Positions 10,701-20,839 of a stretch of 64,000 nucleotides of DNA are shown in pieces; position 1 is the first letter of the stretch; every line of letters begins with the position of its first letter. The DNA lies in assembly GCA_031772625.1 (NCBI GenBank), contig CM062810.1:703294519-703358518 (forward strand), given 5' to 3'. The DNA is from Pinus tabuliformis (taxonomy: Eukaryota > Streptophyta > Pinopsida > Pinales > Pinaceae). The notes under the pieces are model-generated. The model was given only the letters and a program-made list of their open reading frames with translations, searched no databases and was not told the DNA's origin. A program made the position numbers and the translations under genes.

Positions 10701-13700
10701 GCATGTAACCTCCAACTGCTAAACATAGACCCCTGAAACAAGGGATGCCTTTGCATGTTGCTTTGGGAGAAGTGCCCCATGCATGCATGTTTGTTTTGCT
10801 CTGTCCCGGAGGGAACTGGTCAACTCAACTGCACATGCAAGAGGTTGTTCGATTGCTTGAAGGAAATGCACATTTCTCGCTGGGAGCTAGGTTGACTGCC
10901 TAAGAGATTTGTGCAATTTCTGGGAAGAGCAGCTGACTGCTACCTGTTAGGGCCTAAATCTACCTCAGGCTAAGAAAGGCAAGATCTAGGGTAACATCAA
11001 ACCACGCTTAACCTGGTAGCTAGCCCTACCAAGTTGGGAGAGGGCTCTTTCCTTGTCAATCTCAGGAAAATATGATCAATGAGGTTTGAGATGACTGATG
11101 TAAAAACTAATTATAGGCTAGGTATATGCTCAGAGGAGTTTGATTGAATTTAATTTTGGTTTACTAGCTCAAATGTGAAAGGTAGATTTGGGTCCGGGGA
11201 ATGGACACAGTCTTGCAGAGATTTCTGTGGGGTGAGGTAGGCAAATGGTTTAGTACTTTGAAATAAGTGATATGGAGAGTCTTAAGACTGCTGAGGAGTT
11301 GAAGAGGGCATGAAAGTCTCAGGGATCCTCTTCAAACAGTTGAAAACATAAATAACTAAACAAACCTTAGGTAGAGCACTGCAACATCAATGAATTCTAC
11401 CTTTATCCTTGATTCATTTAGTTAAGTTGAACAGAAAGAGGTGATGGCATACATAAACACATGTAAACTTGCATTACAAAAGGAAAAACAATACCAAATC
11501 AAGTTGCCACAAGAATCCCACAAAATGCTGCAAAACTTGGTCTATTCCTTTGCCAAACAGCAGAGATGAATGTACAATAATGCTCAAAGCATTCACAAGA
11601 GTCTAATCTTTACAAATCACTGAAAAACTACTAGATATAGGCCACAAAAAACTCATGCTAGGCTTTAGGGGTCGAACTCATGAGTTTAGGAGCTGTTTCA
11701 ACAAGATCTAAACTAAGAACTGAAAAATAGGCAGTGGAACAACTTGCCTCTAAAACCTAGGAAACTAATTCATTCAGTTGAAAGCCACCTATTCATGATG
11801 TATCTACCTCCATGAGTGAATTTTTATCATTTTTACATCAAAGTCCATCAAGTTACATCAATTTACATCATGAGTTTGACCATGAGAGAGAAAAAAGTCA
11901 AACTAAGAAAAAAACTAGGCGAAAAACAAAGTTTTTGGGCAAAAATAGCAATTTTCCACCCTGTGCACCACGCCACTTTCCCTGTGCATAACACCTTTTT
12001 GCAGCTGATTTTGGAGGCCTTCCCGTGCACAAAATTTGCTCCAAGTGGGGTTTTTGGAAAGGTTTGTCTATCTACTTTCTAGAACAAGTGGAATTTCTGA
12101 ATTTGGTGTCCATTTGCCCCTCCAAAAGTGAGTTCTCCCAACACTGCTTCATGTGTGGCCAAAAAGGGGCAAAAAGGGCATTTTTGACCCTTTTGGAAGC
12201 TCAAAACTTGACAAAATTTCTTGGCCATTTGTGAGCATTCATATTTTTGCATGAGGAATCCAAAAATGCTGAATTTTCCTCCAAAGGAGGTCCCTAGCAA
12301 AAGCGCGCACCAGGTGGCGCCAGGCACTAGGCAAAAAAACCTGTGTTTTGCTCCAAAAATTTGAGTGTCATGCATCAAGTGCTATGTTGGGCTAAGGAAG
12401 CCTCAGCCAAAATCTTGAGCTTATCTTGCTCTTTCCTCTTCCTCAAAGCTTTCCTCAACTTGGCCTTCAAAGTCCTAATTCTCGCTTTGCAAACTTTGTT
12501 TCTTGCCAAATAGTGATAGGCCATGTGCCTCAACATCTTTTTCTCTTTGTTGGCTTTCTCCGGCATCTTCTCCAAGTGCATGTTTGCCCTCTTAAGCTAA
12601 GATTCACGATCAACTTCAATTTCTTGTTCAAGTGGTGTCAACTTGACTTGGTCCTCTTCGTCATTTTGCTTCTTCAGTTTCAACATTTCTAGCTCGATTA
12701 GGCTTTGCTTATCCTCCAACTGTTTGTTTTCTTTCTTGTTTGTCATCTATATCATCCTCGTGCATCTTCTCTTCGCCTTTGCTTTACTGCTTATCATAGT
12801 CATATTCACTGTCTCTTTCCATAATGCTTGTCTTAGGAAAATGATGAGATGAAGGTATGGTGGAAAAAATGATGATGAAAGAGGGAGGAAAGAAGAATGG
12901 TGATGAGTATGAAGAGATTTTACTCTTGGGAAATGAAATTAGGGAAAGAAGGGAATAGTTTTGGGAGATTAAGGTTTAGTGAGGGATTTAGGGTTTTATG
13001 AGGGAATTAGTTACTTTAGGGGAGTGGGATATGGGAAAATAGGATAAATGGAGTGTATTAGGGTAATAAAAGAGTGAAAAGGGGTTTTGATGATGGTTGC
13101 AGGGTTTTTAGGGAATGACAGGGTTTAGGAAAAGGGAATTAGGGTTTGGGAAATAGTAGGAAATATGTATAGGGTTTAGGGTTTGGTGATAGGGGGGTAA
13201 GGTGAGTGTCAATGGGAGAGGGAAGGGTAAATGAAATTTGGGAAGTGTAGTGGAGGGGAATGAAAATGATGTAGGGGAGAAAAGCAGCAACAATGACAAC
13301 TTTTGAAACCCTGGACAGTTTTTGTAGTGAAACTGTGCAGCAAATTAGGGTTTTATCTTTCACCTATTAGAACACCATGAAGGAGGATCAAATCTCTTGC
13401 AGTGGCACTTAGGAATGTTTACTTACTTGGAAGAATGAAGATTGCACAAATTTGGAGCTTGACAAGCTGATTTGAGTTAAATTTGGGCTAAGCAAGCAGG
13501 TGCGCCGATCCCGTTCAAATTGTAGTGTAAAACCTGCACCAGGTGCGCCGCGCTCAACAAGTGCGCCGCGCCAGCTAATATGTGCATATCGCTTTTTGCA
13601 GGACACTTTTGGAGGCCTTCCCAGTGTCCAAATTGAGCGTGGGATAGCTCGTTGGAAAGCTTATTGAGTCTAATTTCCAGCACAACTTGAATTTTTCAAT

Positions 13701-15084
13701 TTGGCATTCATTTGCCCTATCAAAAGTCAAGTCTCCCAAGACTGGTCAAAATGTGAAAAATGAGGCTGCCTAAAGGTAGAACGCTGTTGCAGTCAACTTT
13801 TTAAGGTCTTCCTCAACTCCAAATTGAGCTCATGATAGCTCATTGGAAATATATTTGTATCTAGTTATCATCTGACTCATCAAGAAAGTCATTTGGCCAA
13901 CCAAGCTAGAAGAAATATTGATTTTCCGAAGGTCACTTTAGAGTGCATCAATTCTCCTAAGGCAAATGCGTTTTTGACATTTCTCTAAAACTATGACACT
14001 TGTGTAAAAAGTGAAGGAGGTTTTTATTCCTTGGATTATTGTGGACAAAAACCTCTCTCAGTTTTCCCACATTCATGTTTTCTTGCTCAAAAACATCATT
14101 TGAGTAAAACCTATCCCGATGTGTGGAACAGGGGATTTGTCGAAATGAAGTGAAATGAAGGGGATAAGGGGCTTCTAAATTCTTGAGAAAATTTTGGGAA
14201 GTAGGGAGGGATGTTAGAAAATAGGGGAAAGTGGAATTTCAAGGATTGAGTGAGGGGAAGGGGTCCAAAAGGGCAAAACACAGGCCTAACCCAGAAAATT
14301 GTCAAATTGTAGCAAGAAACTAGGGTTTGTGGGAAAATGAGGAATTTGAGGGATATCAATGATGGGAAGTGTTTAATAAGGTACATTAAGGATAGGGGAA
14401 GGTGCATGAACATTAGGATACAAGTTTTGTTGATGATTTGACCATCCAAGAGACATTACCTTCAAAACCCTAGTAGAGGGAAATGAACCTTACCTAGGCA
14501 TAACTGAAGCATGAACAAGGTGTAAAATGACCCATTGGAACCTGACATGATGATGACAACCCTCTTAATGATGGTACACTCAGTTGAATGGTGACATGGA
14601 CTGACATTTGGACAACTTTCAAAGGAGTGAAAAGAAACCCTAGACCTAATACCTAGTGACCAAATTTTGCTTGAAGACTCACTGAAATGACAAAATTTAA
14701 CCTTGACACCTTAAAATCACTTTGTAAGAGCATTTGATCACTGGAGGAAGGTTTCAAAGACTGACACTATCACTGCCCAGATTTGCGCAAATTTTGGGCT
14801 AAGAAGTCCTGCTGGGGAAAATTGCGCAATTTTCATTGTGAGTGTTGACTGTGAGAATTGCACAATTTCTTGGGGAGTTGCTTAGCCTGTAGCTGAACCA
14901 AGTCCGGGTGATCAACCTATGAGGGGAATGCATCGAGGTGTGATCGATAAGCTGCATTTGTGCAAGCAAAACACTGAAGCTTAAGAATTGACGAAGCAAG
15001 GAAAGCTGCTGTGAAAAGTTGGAAGGGAGGCTCCAAAACGAAGTTAAGGCAAAATTTTGGAGGGTGGTTGTAGCCGCTATAACA
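7784..15084 (-). repeat. 5' LTR of G1, about 7.3 kb (may contain nested pieces)
   Basis: The left boundary TGTTGACGG sits beside the primer-like site, and the right boundary ...CTATAACA matches the left LTR end at position 105. A minus-strand TATA box lies at 8,491-8,500, so the U3 part would span some 6.5 kb. Many overlapping short open frames on both strands in 8,600-10,700 show no family match. 12,900-13,300 is G/A-rich. 13,500-13,570 has GC-rich 'gtgcgccgcg' repeats. Stretches at 11,990-12,200 and 13,600-13,790 are degenerate copies of each other. Part of the length could be older nested insertions that I could not delimit. Confidence 0.5.
8491..8500 (-). promoter_or_regulatory. TATA box of the G1 LTR
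   Basis: The minus strand reads TATAAATAG, about 700 bases upstream of the LTR 3' end. Leader transcription would run toward 7,784. Confidence 0.5.
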
Positions 15085-15900
15085 ATTTGCAAATAAGAAA
15101 AATCTGCATCCAAATATGAGCCCAGATTGTTGCCCACATCCTGGAAAATCTCTGGCTTCCACAAGTTTGGGGGAAAACAAAGTAGACGAACCCATATAGG
15201 GACCACATCTTGCTTTTCCTAATTAACATCGAAAAGAGGGGACCAAAACATAAAAATAACTTGTGTGAAGTTTATATTCCAGACACGCTGTGAGATTGTG
15301 AGAGCTTCCTCATGGGAGTGAAAATCAATTTGGATCCAACCCTTTGAAAGAAGGAAAATGTTAAGTGAATTTGAAACTAGGGGACTTACTTCCATAGCCG
15401 TCGAGTCCTCCAATATCTTTATGTTGAATTTCCTACCTCGTGTCCTTCTAACGAGAGTCCTGTACGCCATTGTCGCTACCTGGTGCATCCTCACATCCAC
15501 CCCTAAACCCAACTTTAACTTTGCATAGGGTTCTTTCCTTTTTATAACCCTATCCTTCTTTTTTCATGCCCCCCAATTTGGATCCCTAGTCTGTGGGGTG
15601 TTTGAATCCTCAACAATTGGTTCTTCCTGTCCTTGGCCTCCAACACTTGAACCTCCAACTTCTTGTGCTTTGATACTGGTAGCATTTTGGGAGAGGGTTA
15701 GGAAAGGGACTTAAAACGTACTGAAAACCACCAGACTCCACCTGACTAGAACCAATTTGATAAGGCACAAAATGTGAGGGTAGAAAAAGTTCTCCAATAA
15801 ACCTGAAGACCCAACTCTAGTTAAACCTTGGCCGTTATGCAGGAAAGGGACATTTACCTTGGGTAAATCAAGTTGACTCGACCCTAGAGAAGTTTGCAAG
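15085..15900 (-). pseudogene. LINE ORF1 fragment with DUF4283-type domain
   Basis: The minus strand from about 15,720 to 15,085 reads in one frame as a plant LINE ORF1. It has a polar N-terminal stretch (QEVGGSSVGGQGQEEPIVED), then the nucleic-acid-binding DUF4283-like segment with 'GWIQIDFHSHEEA', 'FMFWSPLFDVN' and 'VPIWVRLLCFPPNLW', ending in 'GNNLGSYLDADF'. Known plant members show 'W.P.F' followed by 'WVRLPGLP..YW' and 'GN.LG....D'. The frame has at least three in-frame stops: one between FDVN and EKQDVVPIW, one before KKKDRV, and one near 15,720. The frame at 15,711-15,899 may be its N-terminal extension. The G1 LTR cuts the domain at 15,084/15,085, so the rest of the LINE, with endonuclease and reverse transcriptase, should lie left of the window. 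Confidence 0.65.
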
Positions 15901-16551
15901 TCAACAGAAAGCGGTGAAACAATAGGGGAAAACCCCCAAAGACTATTTGGAAAACCTCCATCACTTACCTAACAAGGTGGAGGACTAAAAACGACTTCCA
16001 AAGGCCATGATAAAGGGGAAACTAACTCGACTGACCACAAACCCATGGACCATGCCTCCACCGTGGCAACGTCTTTAGAAGATACAAAGTGCCAATACAA
16101 TCCCCCATGAGTTTGATCCCTACCAGCCTTAGAATCTATGAGTGCAAGAATATTGCCGAAAATATGGCTGCCTTCAATGATACTGTATCATAGTCAACCT
16201 CTTCTTCCTCATCCATGATAAGTCCTTTATAAACACTATTAGATCAATCGCTGGTAGACCCACATCGCCTAATTGCTTCAAGGGAAAAAATGTACTGTTT
16301 GAAGAAAATCTTTGCTTCAAACCCTAGCCATCACCCCATTGTGAATTCATCACACACAATAACATATCGTTATATTCATTAATACATTATACAAAATGCT
16401 ATTATCAATTCATTACATACTAAAACAACTACAATCCTCACATCCATTATATGCACTTGTTATCACACACTTGCCTTAAAAGTGACTTTTAGCCATTATA
16501 AATCCTACCAATGTCTATATTTCTCTATCAAAACAATGATACCATAAACTC
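15901..16551. other. Unassigned, no gene seen
   Basis: The composition is plain and becomes A/T-rich to the right. No convincing frame, repeat unit or RNA was seen. Confidence 0.4.
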
Positions 16552-16808
16552 AAAATATTAATATTACTTAGAAAATTAGATTGAAATATTAATCTTTGCT
16601 TAAAAGATCAAATTAAAATATTCATCTTTACTTAAAAGATTAGATTAAAATACTCATCTTTACTTAAAAGATCAGATTAAAATATTACTATTTTCTTAAA
16701 AATAAGATTAATTTTTACTTTGAAAATTAGATTAAAATATTATTTCTTAAATTAGATTAATCTTTACTTTAAAGATGAGATCATAATATTAATCCTTACT
16801 TAACAGAT
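16552..16808. repeat. AT-rich degenerate tandem repeat, unit about 36 bp
   Basis: About seven degenerate copies of a unit like 'cttaaaagatcagattaaaa' followed by 'tattcatctttac'. The copies diverge and shorten toward the right. Confidence 0.7.
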
Positions 16809-16900
16809 TTATAAATGATTACTGAAACGTATGGAATTAAATTTGAATTTTCTAACAGTGTAATCTGGCACATTTATGACAAGTGGCGCTTTTGTTTTCC

Positions 16901-16910
16901 AGTTATAAAA
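16901..16910 (+). promoter_or_regulatory. Possible host TATA box
   Basis: 'ttataaaatg' stands about 700 bases upstream of the candidate first coding exon at 17,610, with a GC-richer stretch just downstream. It is speculative. Confidence 0.2.
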
Positions 16911-17117
16911 TGCAAGGGATGTTGCAGAGACACGCGCGGGAATAGAACCTCGGTCAGAACAGATGTTTAACTAGGCAAATCAGATACTCAGAATCACGGC
17001 TTCCCCATCACAACTTGCAGCTCCAGATGTATTTATAACCACATTATTGTTATAAATGGTACCCATCATGTATGTTATGTTGAAGTTTTCCACTTGTTTC
17101 GAATTGCAGTATGAGGA

Positions 17118-17211
17118 TGATTTGGGGATGGCAGAGCTTAACACAATTAAGAGTATGCTAAGACGATTTGGGGTGGCAGAGCTTAACACAGTTAAGAGTA
17201 TTCAGAAGTTC
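17118..17211. repeat. Tandem duplication, 47-bp unit x2
   Basis: 'gatttgggg...ggcagagcttaacaca' recurs with a period of 47 bases. Confidence 0.75.
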
Positions 17212-17225
17212 AACTATTAGATTCT

Positions 17226-17420
17226 AGCAGAGAAAGCTACCAGAGAAGCTCTCTCTTTCTCTACTCTGTCATTGTGATGTGTTTGTGGAGCGCGCTCTGT
17301 GATGTATTTGTGTTTGTTAATGTGATGTGTTTGTGTAGCGCAGTGTGTCAATGTGATGTGTTTGTGAATGTGATTGTGATGTTCATGTCTGTGAGTCTGA
17401 GAGAGAGAGCAGACTGTGGC
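17226..17420. repeat. TG-rich degenerate repeat with short GA run
   Basis: 'aatgtgatgtgtttgtg' recurs about five times with variations, and ends in a (GA)n run near 17,399-17,410. Confidence 0.6.
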
Positions 17421-17567
17421 AGTGGTGAATATCGAGTGACTGTTGATGGTTAAATGATGCCTCTTCACAGAGAGAGTGTGAAACACCGAAAGGAGTCATG
17501 TCTTCCATTATTTTTTAATTCATCCCCTTTTTGTAATATTTTTTGATGGCTTAAATTTTTATAAACA

Positions 17568-17660
17568 GGAAGGAACTGACAACTCTACCGCCCCGGGAGC
17601 TATCATCCAATGAATTTCAGGGCTGCAGCAGCTAGGACTTTCCATACGTTCGGCAGCAAG
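17568..17660 (+). CDS. Candidate first coding exon of a host gene (17 codons)
   Basis: A pyrimidine-rich tract followed by 'ttataaacag' gives a plausible 3' splice site before 17,568. After a short 5' untranslated part, an ATG at 17,610 opens 17 codons, MNFRAAAARTFHTFGSK, ending in 'gcaag' directly followed by a 'gtatat' 5' splice site at 17,661. The peptide has two Arg, one Lys and one His, no acidic residue, and many Ala and Ser, as in a mitochondrial or plastid targeting N-terminus. I found no convincing next exon; one stretch at about 17,922-18,027, between 'cccag' and 'ggtaag', is a weak candidate. It could be chance, so confidence is low. Confidence 0.25.
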
Positions 17661-18152
17661 GTATATACATACTGATTTCCTTTTTGGTCTTCTACTATAA
17701 GGAAGTTAGATTGAATGAAAAACAAACTTCTTTGTGTTTAGAGTTTTATAGGAAATTCGACTTCAATTTAGATATTTAAGAACTAAATTCTGAAATATTC
17801 TCTTTACTCTAATTTCAAAATCTTTTCAGTGCACTTCCATAACTACATTCCATCTAGAAATAGAGACCCAACTTGTACATAGAACAGATGACCAGATGAC
17901 CTGGTTGTTTGTTTCCCAGCCACAGGATAGTGTTCAGATGACCCAACGGTTTGTTTTCCGGGCCTGGGTTAGTGGTTTGCCTGTGAGAAGTGCCCTATTG
18001 AATTTGTCCAGCAAACTGAGTTGGCGGTAAGAGATCCAATCTCAATATCTCTGCTGCGGTAAAAGATCCAGACACTGTAGTCCGGTCCGGTTCTGATAAC
18101 ACTGCTTTATTCCCATCATATATGTGGGAATTGTTGCCCATCATCTTGCCCA
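17661..18152. other. Intron-like or intergenic sequence
   Basis: No gene is supported. Two short similar lines ('cagatgacc...ggtttgttt') near 17,890 and 17,935 suggest a degenerate local duplication. 18,000-18,060 has good 5' splice-site-like strings, the only hint of structure. Confidence 0.3.
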
Positions 18153-18385
18153 CTAGGTTTGTATCGTATTTTCCACGCCGATTCTTTAAAAATTCATTAC
18201 ATATATTGCATTCTAGGTTTGTATCGGATTTTCCATGCCAATTCTTTAAAAATTCATTACATATATTGCATTCTAGGTTTGTATCGTATTTTCCATGCCA
18301 ATTCTTTGAAAATTCATTACATATATTGCATTCTAGGTTTGTATCGTATTTGCCATGCCAATTCTTTGAAAATTCATTACATATC
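18153..18385. repeat. 60-bp minisatellite, four copies
   Basis: A nearly perfect repeat with period 60 starts at 18,153, 18,213, 18,273 and 18,333. Each copy contains 'ctaggtttgtatcg' and 'aattcattacatat'. Because 60 is divisible by 3, all frames through it stay open and give repeated peptides that are not genes. Confidence 0.9.
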
Positions 18386-19560
18386 TGTTCACAGTGATTA
18401 AACCTACTGTAGAGTCATCAAGGCTAAGAAGCTTTTCACATTCTAGCTTGTTTTTAGCATCAACAGAATTTGGCATGTTATCTATAAAGCCTTGAAACTC
18501 TTCATCCCTTTTTAGATCTGGAACATGTCCTTCCCATTCGTCCTTGAATACCTGTTCGCAACTTTCATCATAGTGCGGTTCTTCATCATCAAATTTTGGT
18601 GGCCCATCAAAGTACATTATATAAGATCTTCTAGAGCATAAATCCAGATCAAGGTGGAAATCAGGGTTGTTGTATTTTTTTGGTACCTTCTCTATGTTTG
18701 CAATACATGTGTGTCCCTCAACCGGGGAAGCAATGTTATCTCCATGTAAGCAATGTTATCTCCATGTTGTAAATAAAATCCAATGAGGACGACAGCATTT
18801 GTTTGCATTTTCAGTTATTGGTTTCGTGCCCAATAGTTTATATTTGCATTATTTCATTAAACAAAACGAGCAACAAAACTGTCATCAAAATGATGCCCTT
18901 CATTCACCAAAGCAATGGTATTCTTGTCATCATGAACAATAACAATTCTGTCTCTTTCACCTTTGTGATCATCATTGTCACAGGTAGGGCTCCCCTCAAA
19001 GCTCACAACATATGATTTTGGATTCAACTGCATAAAGGTTTTTCATTCTTCAACTTATTTATCCATATTTTAGTCCCCTTCCTAAATAGTGCTTCATCAA
19101 TGATACTGTCCTCTTCAAATTTTGGTCACAAATCCTATTTGGAAATACATCTTCACTCCTTAAAGGATTGGTATGAAAACTGTCAAATCTATCCCTTTGC
19201 TCTGAAATTTTACCTTCAACAGTATTTCCATTTTCCTTCTTAACAAACACTTGATCAAGATTATGATCCAACTTGACTTCTAGATCATTATCTTCAAGGG
19301 AAAGGCCAGGACTTCCCATTAATGCTCCGTTTTTATTATAACAAGATTTTTGAGGCAAATGAGGAGGTTGCTTTTGTTGCAGGTCCGTGGTACTTTCTTC
19401 TTCATCAATACCCTTCTTATCTTCAACAAGACCAAGAAGGCCCTCCTCTTGTAGGGTTTCCAATAAGGACTGATAGGTGTCTTTTAAAAATTTACGATGT
19501 AGGTTTTAAGCCACATGTACAATAATCTAGGGGAAAAGGCCTTCAAAGTTGAAACACATC
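18386..19560 (-). other. Acidic minus-strand coding remnant, unrecognised
   Basis: The minus strand has several long open stretches of consistent acidic, Lys/Asp/Glu-rich composition, for example around 19,463-19,059 and 18,740-18,400. A motif like SYIMYFDGPPKFDDEEP occurs once near 18,620 and in a weaker form, SYVVSFEGSPTCDND, near 19,010, so the sequence has an internal repeat. No known domain was recognised. Candidates are a degraded host gene for an acidic repetitive protein, or an accessory reading frame of an LTR element. A 19-bp local duplication ('caatgttatctccatgtaag') lies near 18,731-18,770. Confidence 0.35.
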
Positions 19561-20052
19561 ATCCATACAAAAAGGGTTTTCCACTCATAGCATCCAACCT
19601 CCAAAGCTCCTTCAATGAATGGTGGCTTTTTTCAATGGTGACAATATGGAATCCAAGTCAGTGCTGAGTTCCCAAAATCCACATCCTTTGCAATCATGCC
19701 AATAGAACTGCAAATTTTCCCTTTAACAATGGATGCGAGGGCTCCAAGTGGTTGCTTATGCCTTTGAAATCATAATGTCACCCCACATGCAACAAGAAAA
19801 CTCAGCAAGGACAATATGTCCCTTGCAATTTAAGTGAACTATCTCAACAAGGGTCAGCTTTAGTCCTCAATATAGATTAACTCCATGCTTTCCAACACCC
19901 CTATCTAGTGCAAGCCCAACTACAAGTCGATTTCAGCACCTTTAACACAAGTCAGGCCACCATCCATTCTTATTTAAATATGAGTTTTTGTAAGGTCAAC
20001 TTAGTATTTGGATTAGACATCTAAGGTCAGCGTAGAAGTGCCAGGTCCGGCC
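19561..20052. other. Unassigned, no gene seen
   Basis: I see no supported frame or repeat. Homology to the leader of the LARD-like element starts at about 20,053. Confidence 0.35.
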
Positions 20053-20748
20053 TTCTTGAGTTATCACTTTCTGATTGCAGTCCTATTTTATTGATGATAC
20101 ATAAACACACTCAGTCATATGAACATATGTGTTTGGGTGTTCTTAGAGTTCTACTCGTAGTACTATCTTTTCGGTTCCACACCTTTCCTACAAAAGTTAT
20201 TTCTCAGCTTATATCACTGCCCTTGAGAATTATTTCTCTCTTTAACAGAAATGCATAAAGAAGCCAAACCAGCAAATCTTGGCAGTGTTTCACATTCAGG
20301 GCTGAATATTAGTTTTGTGGCTAGTTCCTCACATGGATTTTGTCACACACACATCATTTTACATGACATCATCTAGGCATTACAAAAGCATAATACTGAC
20401 AGCTGTGTCTTAACTGTAGGAGCAACCCCATCACATATCATCCCTCATACCTCATTAGCATCAATTCATGTCAATGTAGGGCTAAGGATGCCATACGTAG
20501 TGACTGCAACTTGGATAAATCCCTAAACCTCCTTTACATCTCTTTATTCAGTTTGTAATTTGTAATTTATCATTGGTGACTCAGACCACAATGATTATTC
20601 ACCTAATTGTATTCCATGTTTCTCCATCTCTGAGAGTTGGTCAAAGATGGCCATTCTCTTGATTCTAGGGTTACACTTTTAGTTGTCATTCCTTTCGCAA
20701 TAGAGCCCATTAGATCCAAGTGTTGAACTAGGGAGCTCTGGTACCACT
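20053..20748 (-). other. LARD-like leader, extra copy left of the left LTR
   Basis: It matches 31,169-31,909 over its whole length at about 90 percent or more by eye. The right-hand copy is the leader and primer-site side of the element. Its presence here, outside the left LTR, means the left LTR is also followed by a leader, as in tandem elements that share an LTR. Confidence 0.65.
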
Positions 20749-20839
20749 TGTAACATACCCCCTTGATATGTACCATGTAACAAACCTGGGAGCTTTGATA
20801 CCACTTGTAACATACATCCTTGAGGTGTAACATGCCTCC
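20731..20839 (-). repeat. Duplicated primer-site / LTR-start unit, 57-bp period
   Basis: 'gggagctctggtaccacttg' at 20,731 and 'gggagctttgataccacttg' at 20,788 each hold a primer-site complement (gctctggtacca-like) followed by an LTR start TGTAACATAC. The right-hand LTR has only one such unit, at 31,893. Confidence 0.7.

Larger units (their letters stand above)
1..15084 (-). mobile_element. Gypsy-type LTR element G1, minus strand, cut by window edge
   Basis: The first 105 bases align with 14,980-15,084 at roughly 90 percent by eye, and both end in a CA dinucleotide, so they are the outer ends of two LTRs in the same orientation. Between them lie a gag remnant on the minus strand and a primer-site-like sequence next to the right LTR. 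The element is therefore transcribed leftwards, with its 5' LTR at 7,784-15,084. No reverse transcriptase or integrase is seen in the internal part (106-1,744 plus 6,465-7,783), so it looks non-autonomous. A copia composite sits inside it. It is broken; age is hard to give, but the LTR mismatch suggests it is older than the copia element at 43,776. Confidence 0.65.

Noticed and set aside
18153-18385. CRISPR-like regular repeat
   Set aside because: There are no unique spacers. It is a head-to-tail minisatellite in plant DNA.
18122-18401. Open frames of 80-91 codons across 18,122-18,401
   Set aside because: They exist because the 60-bp repeat unit is divisible by three. The peptides are just the repeat translated.
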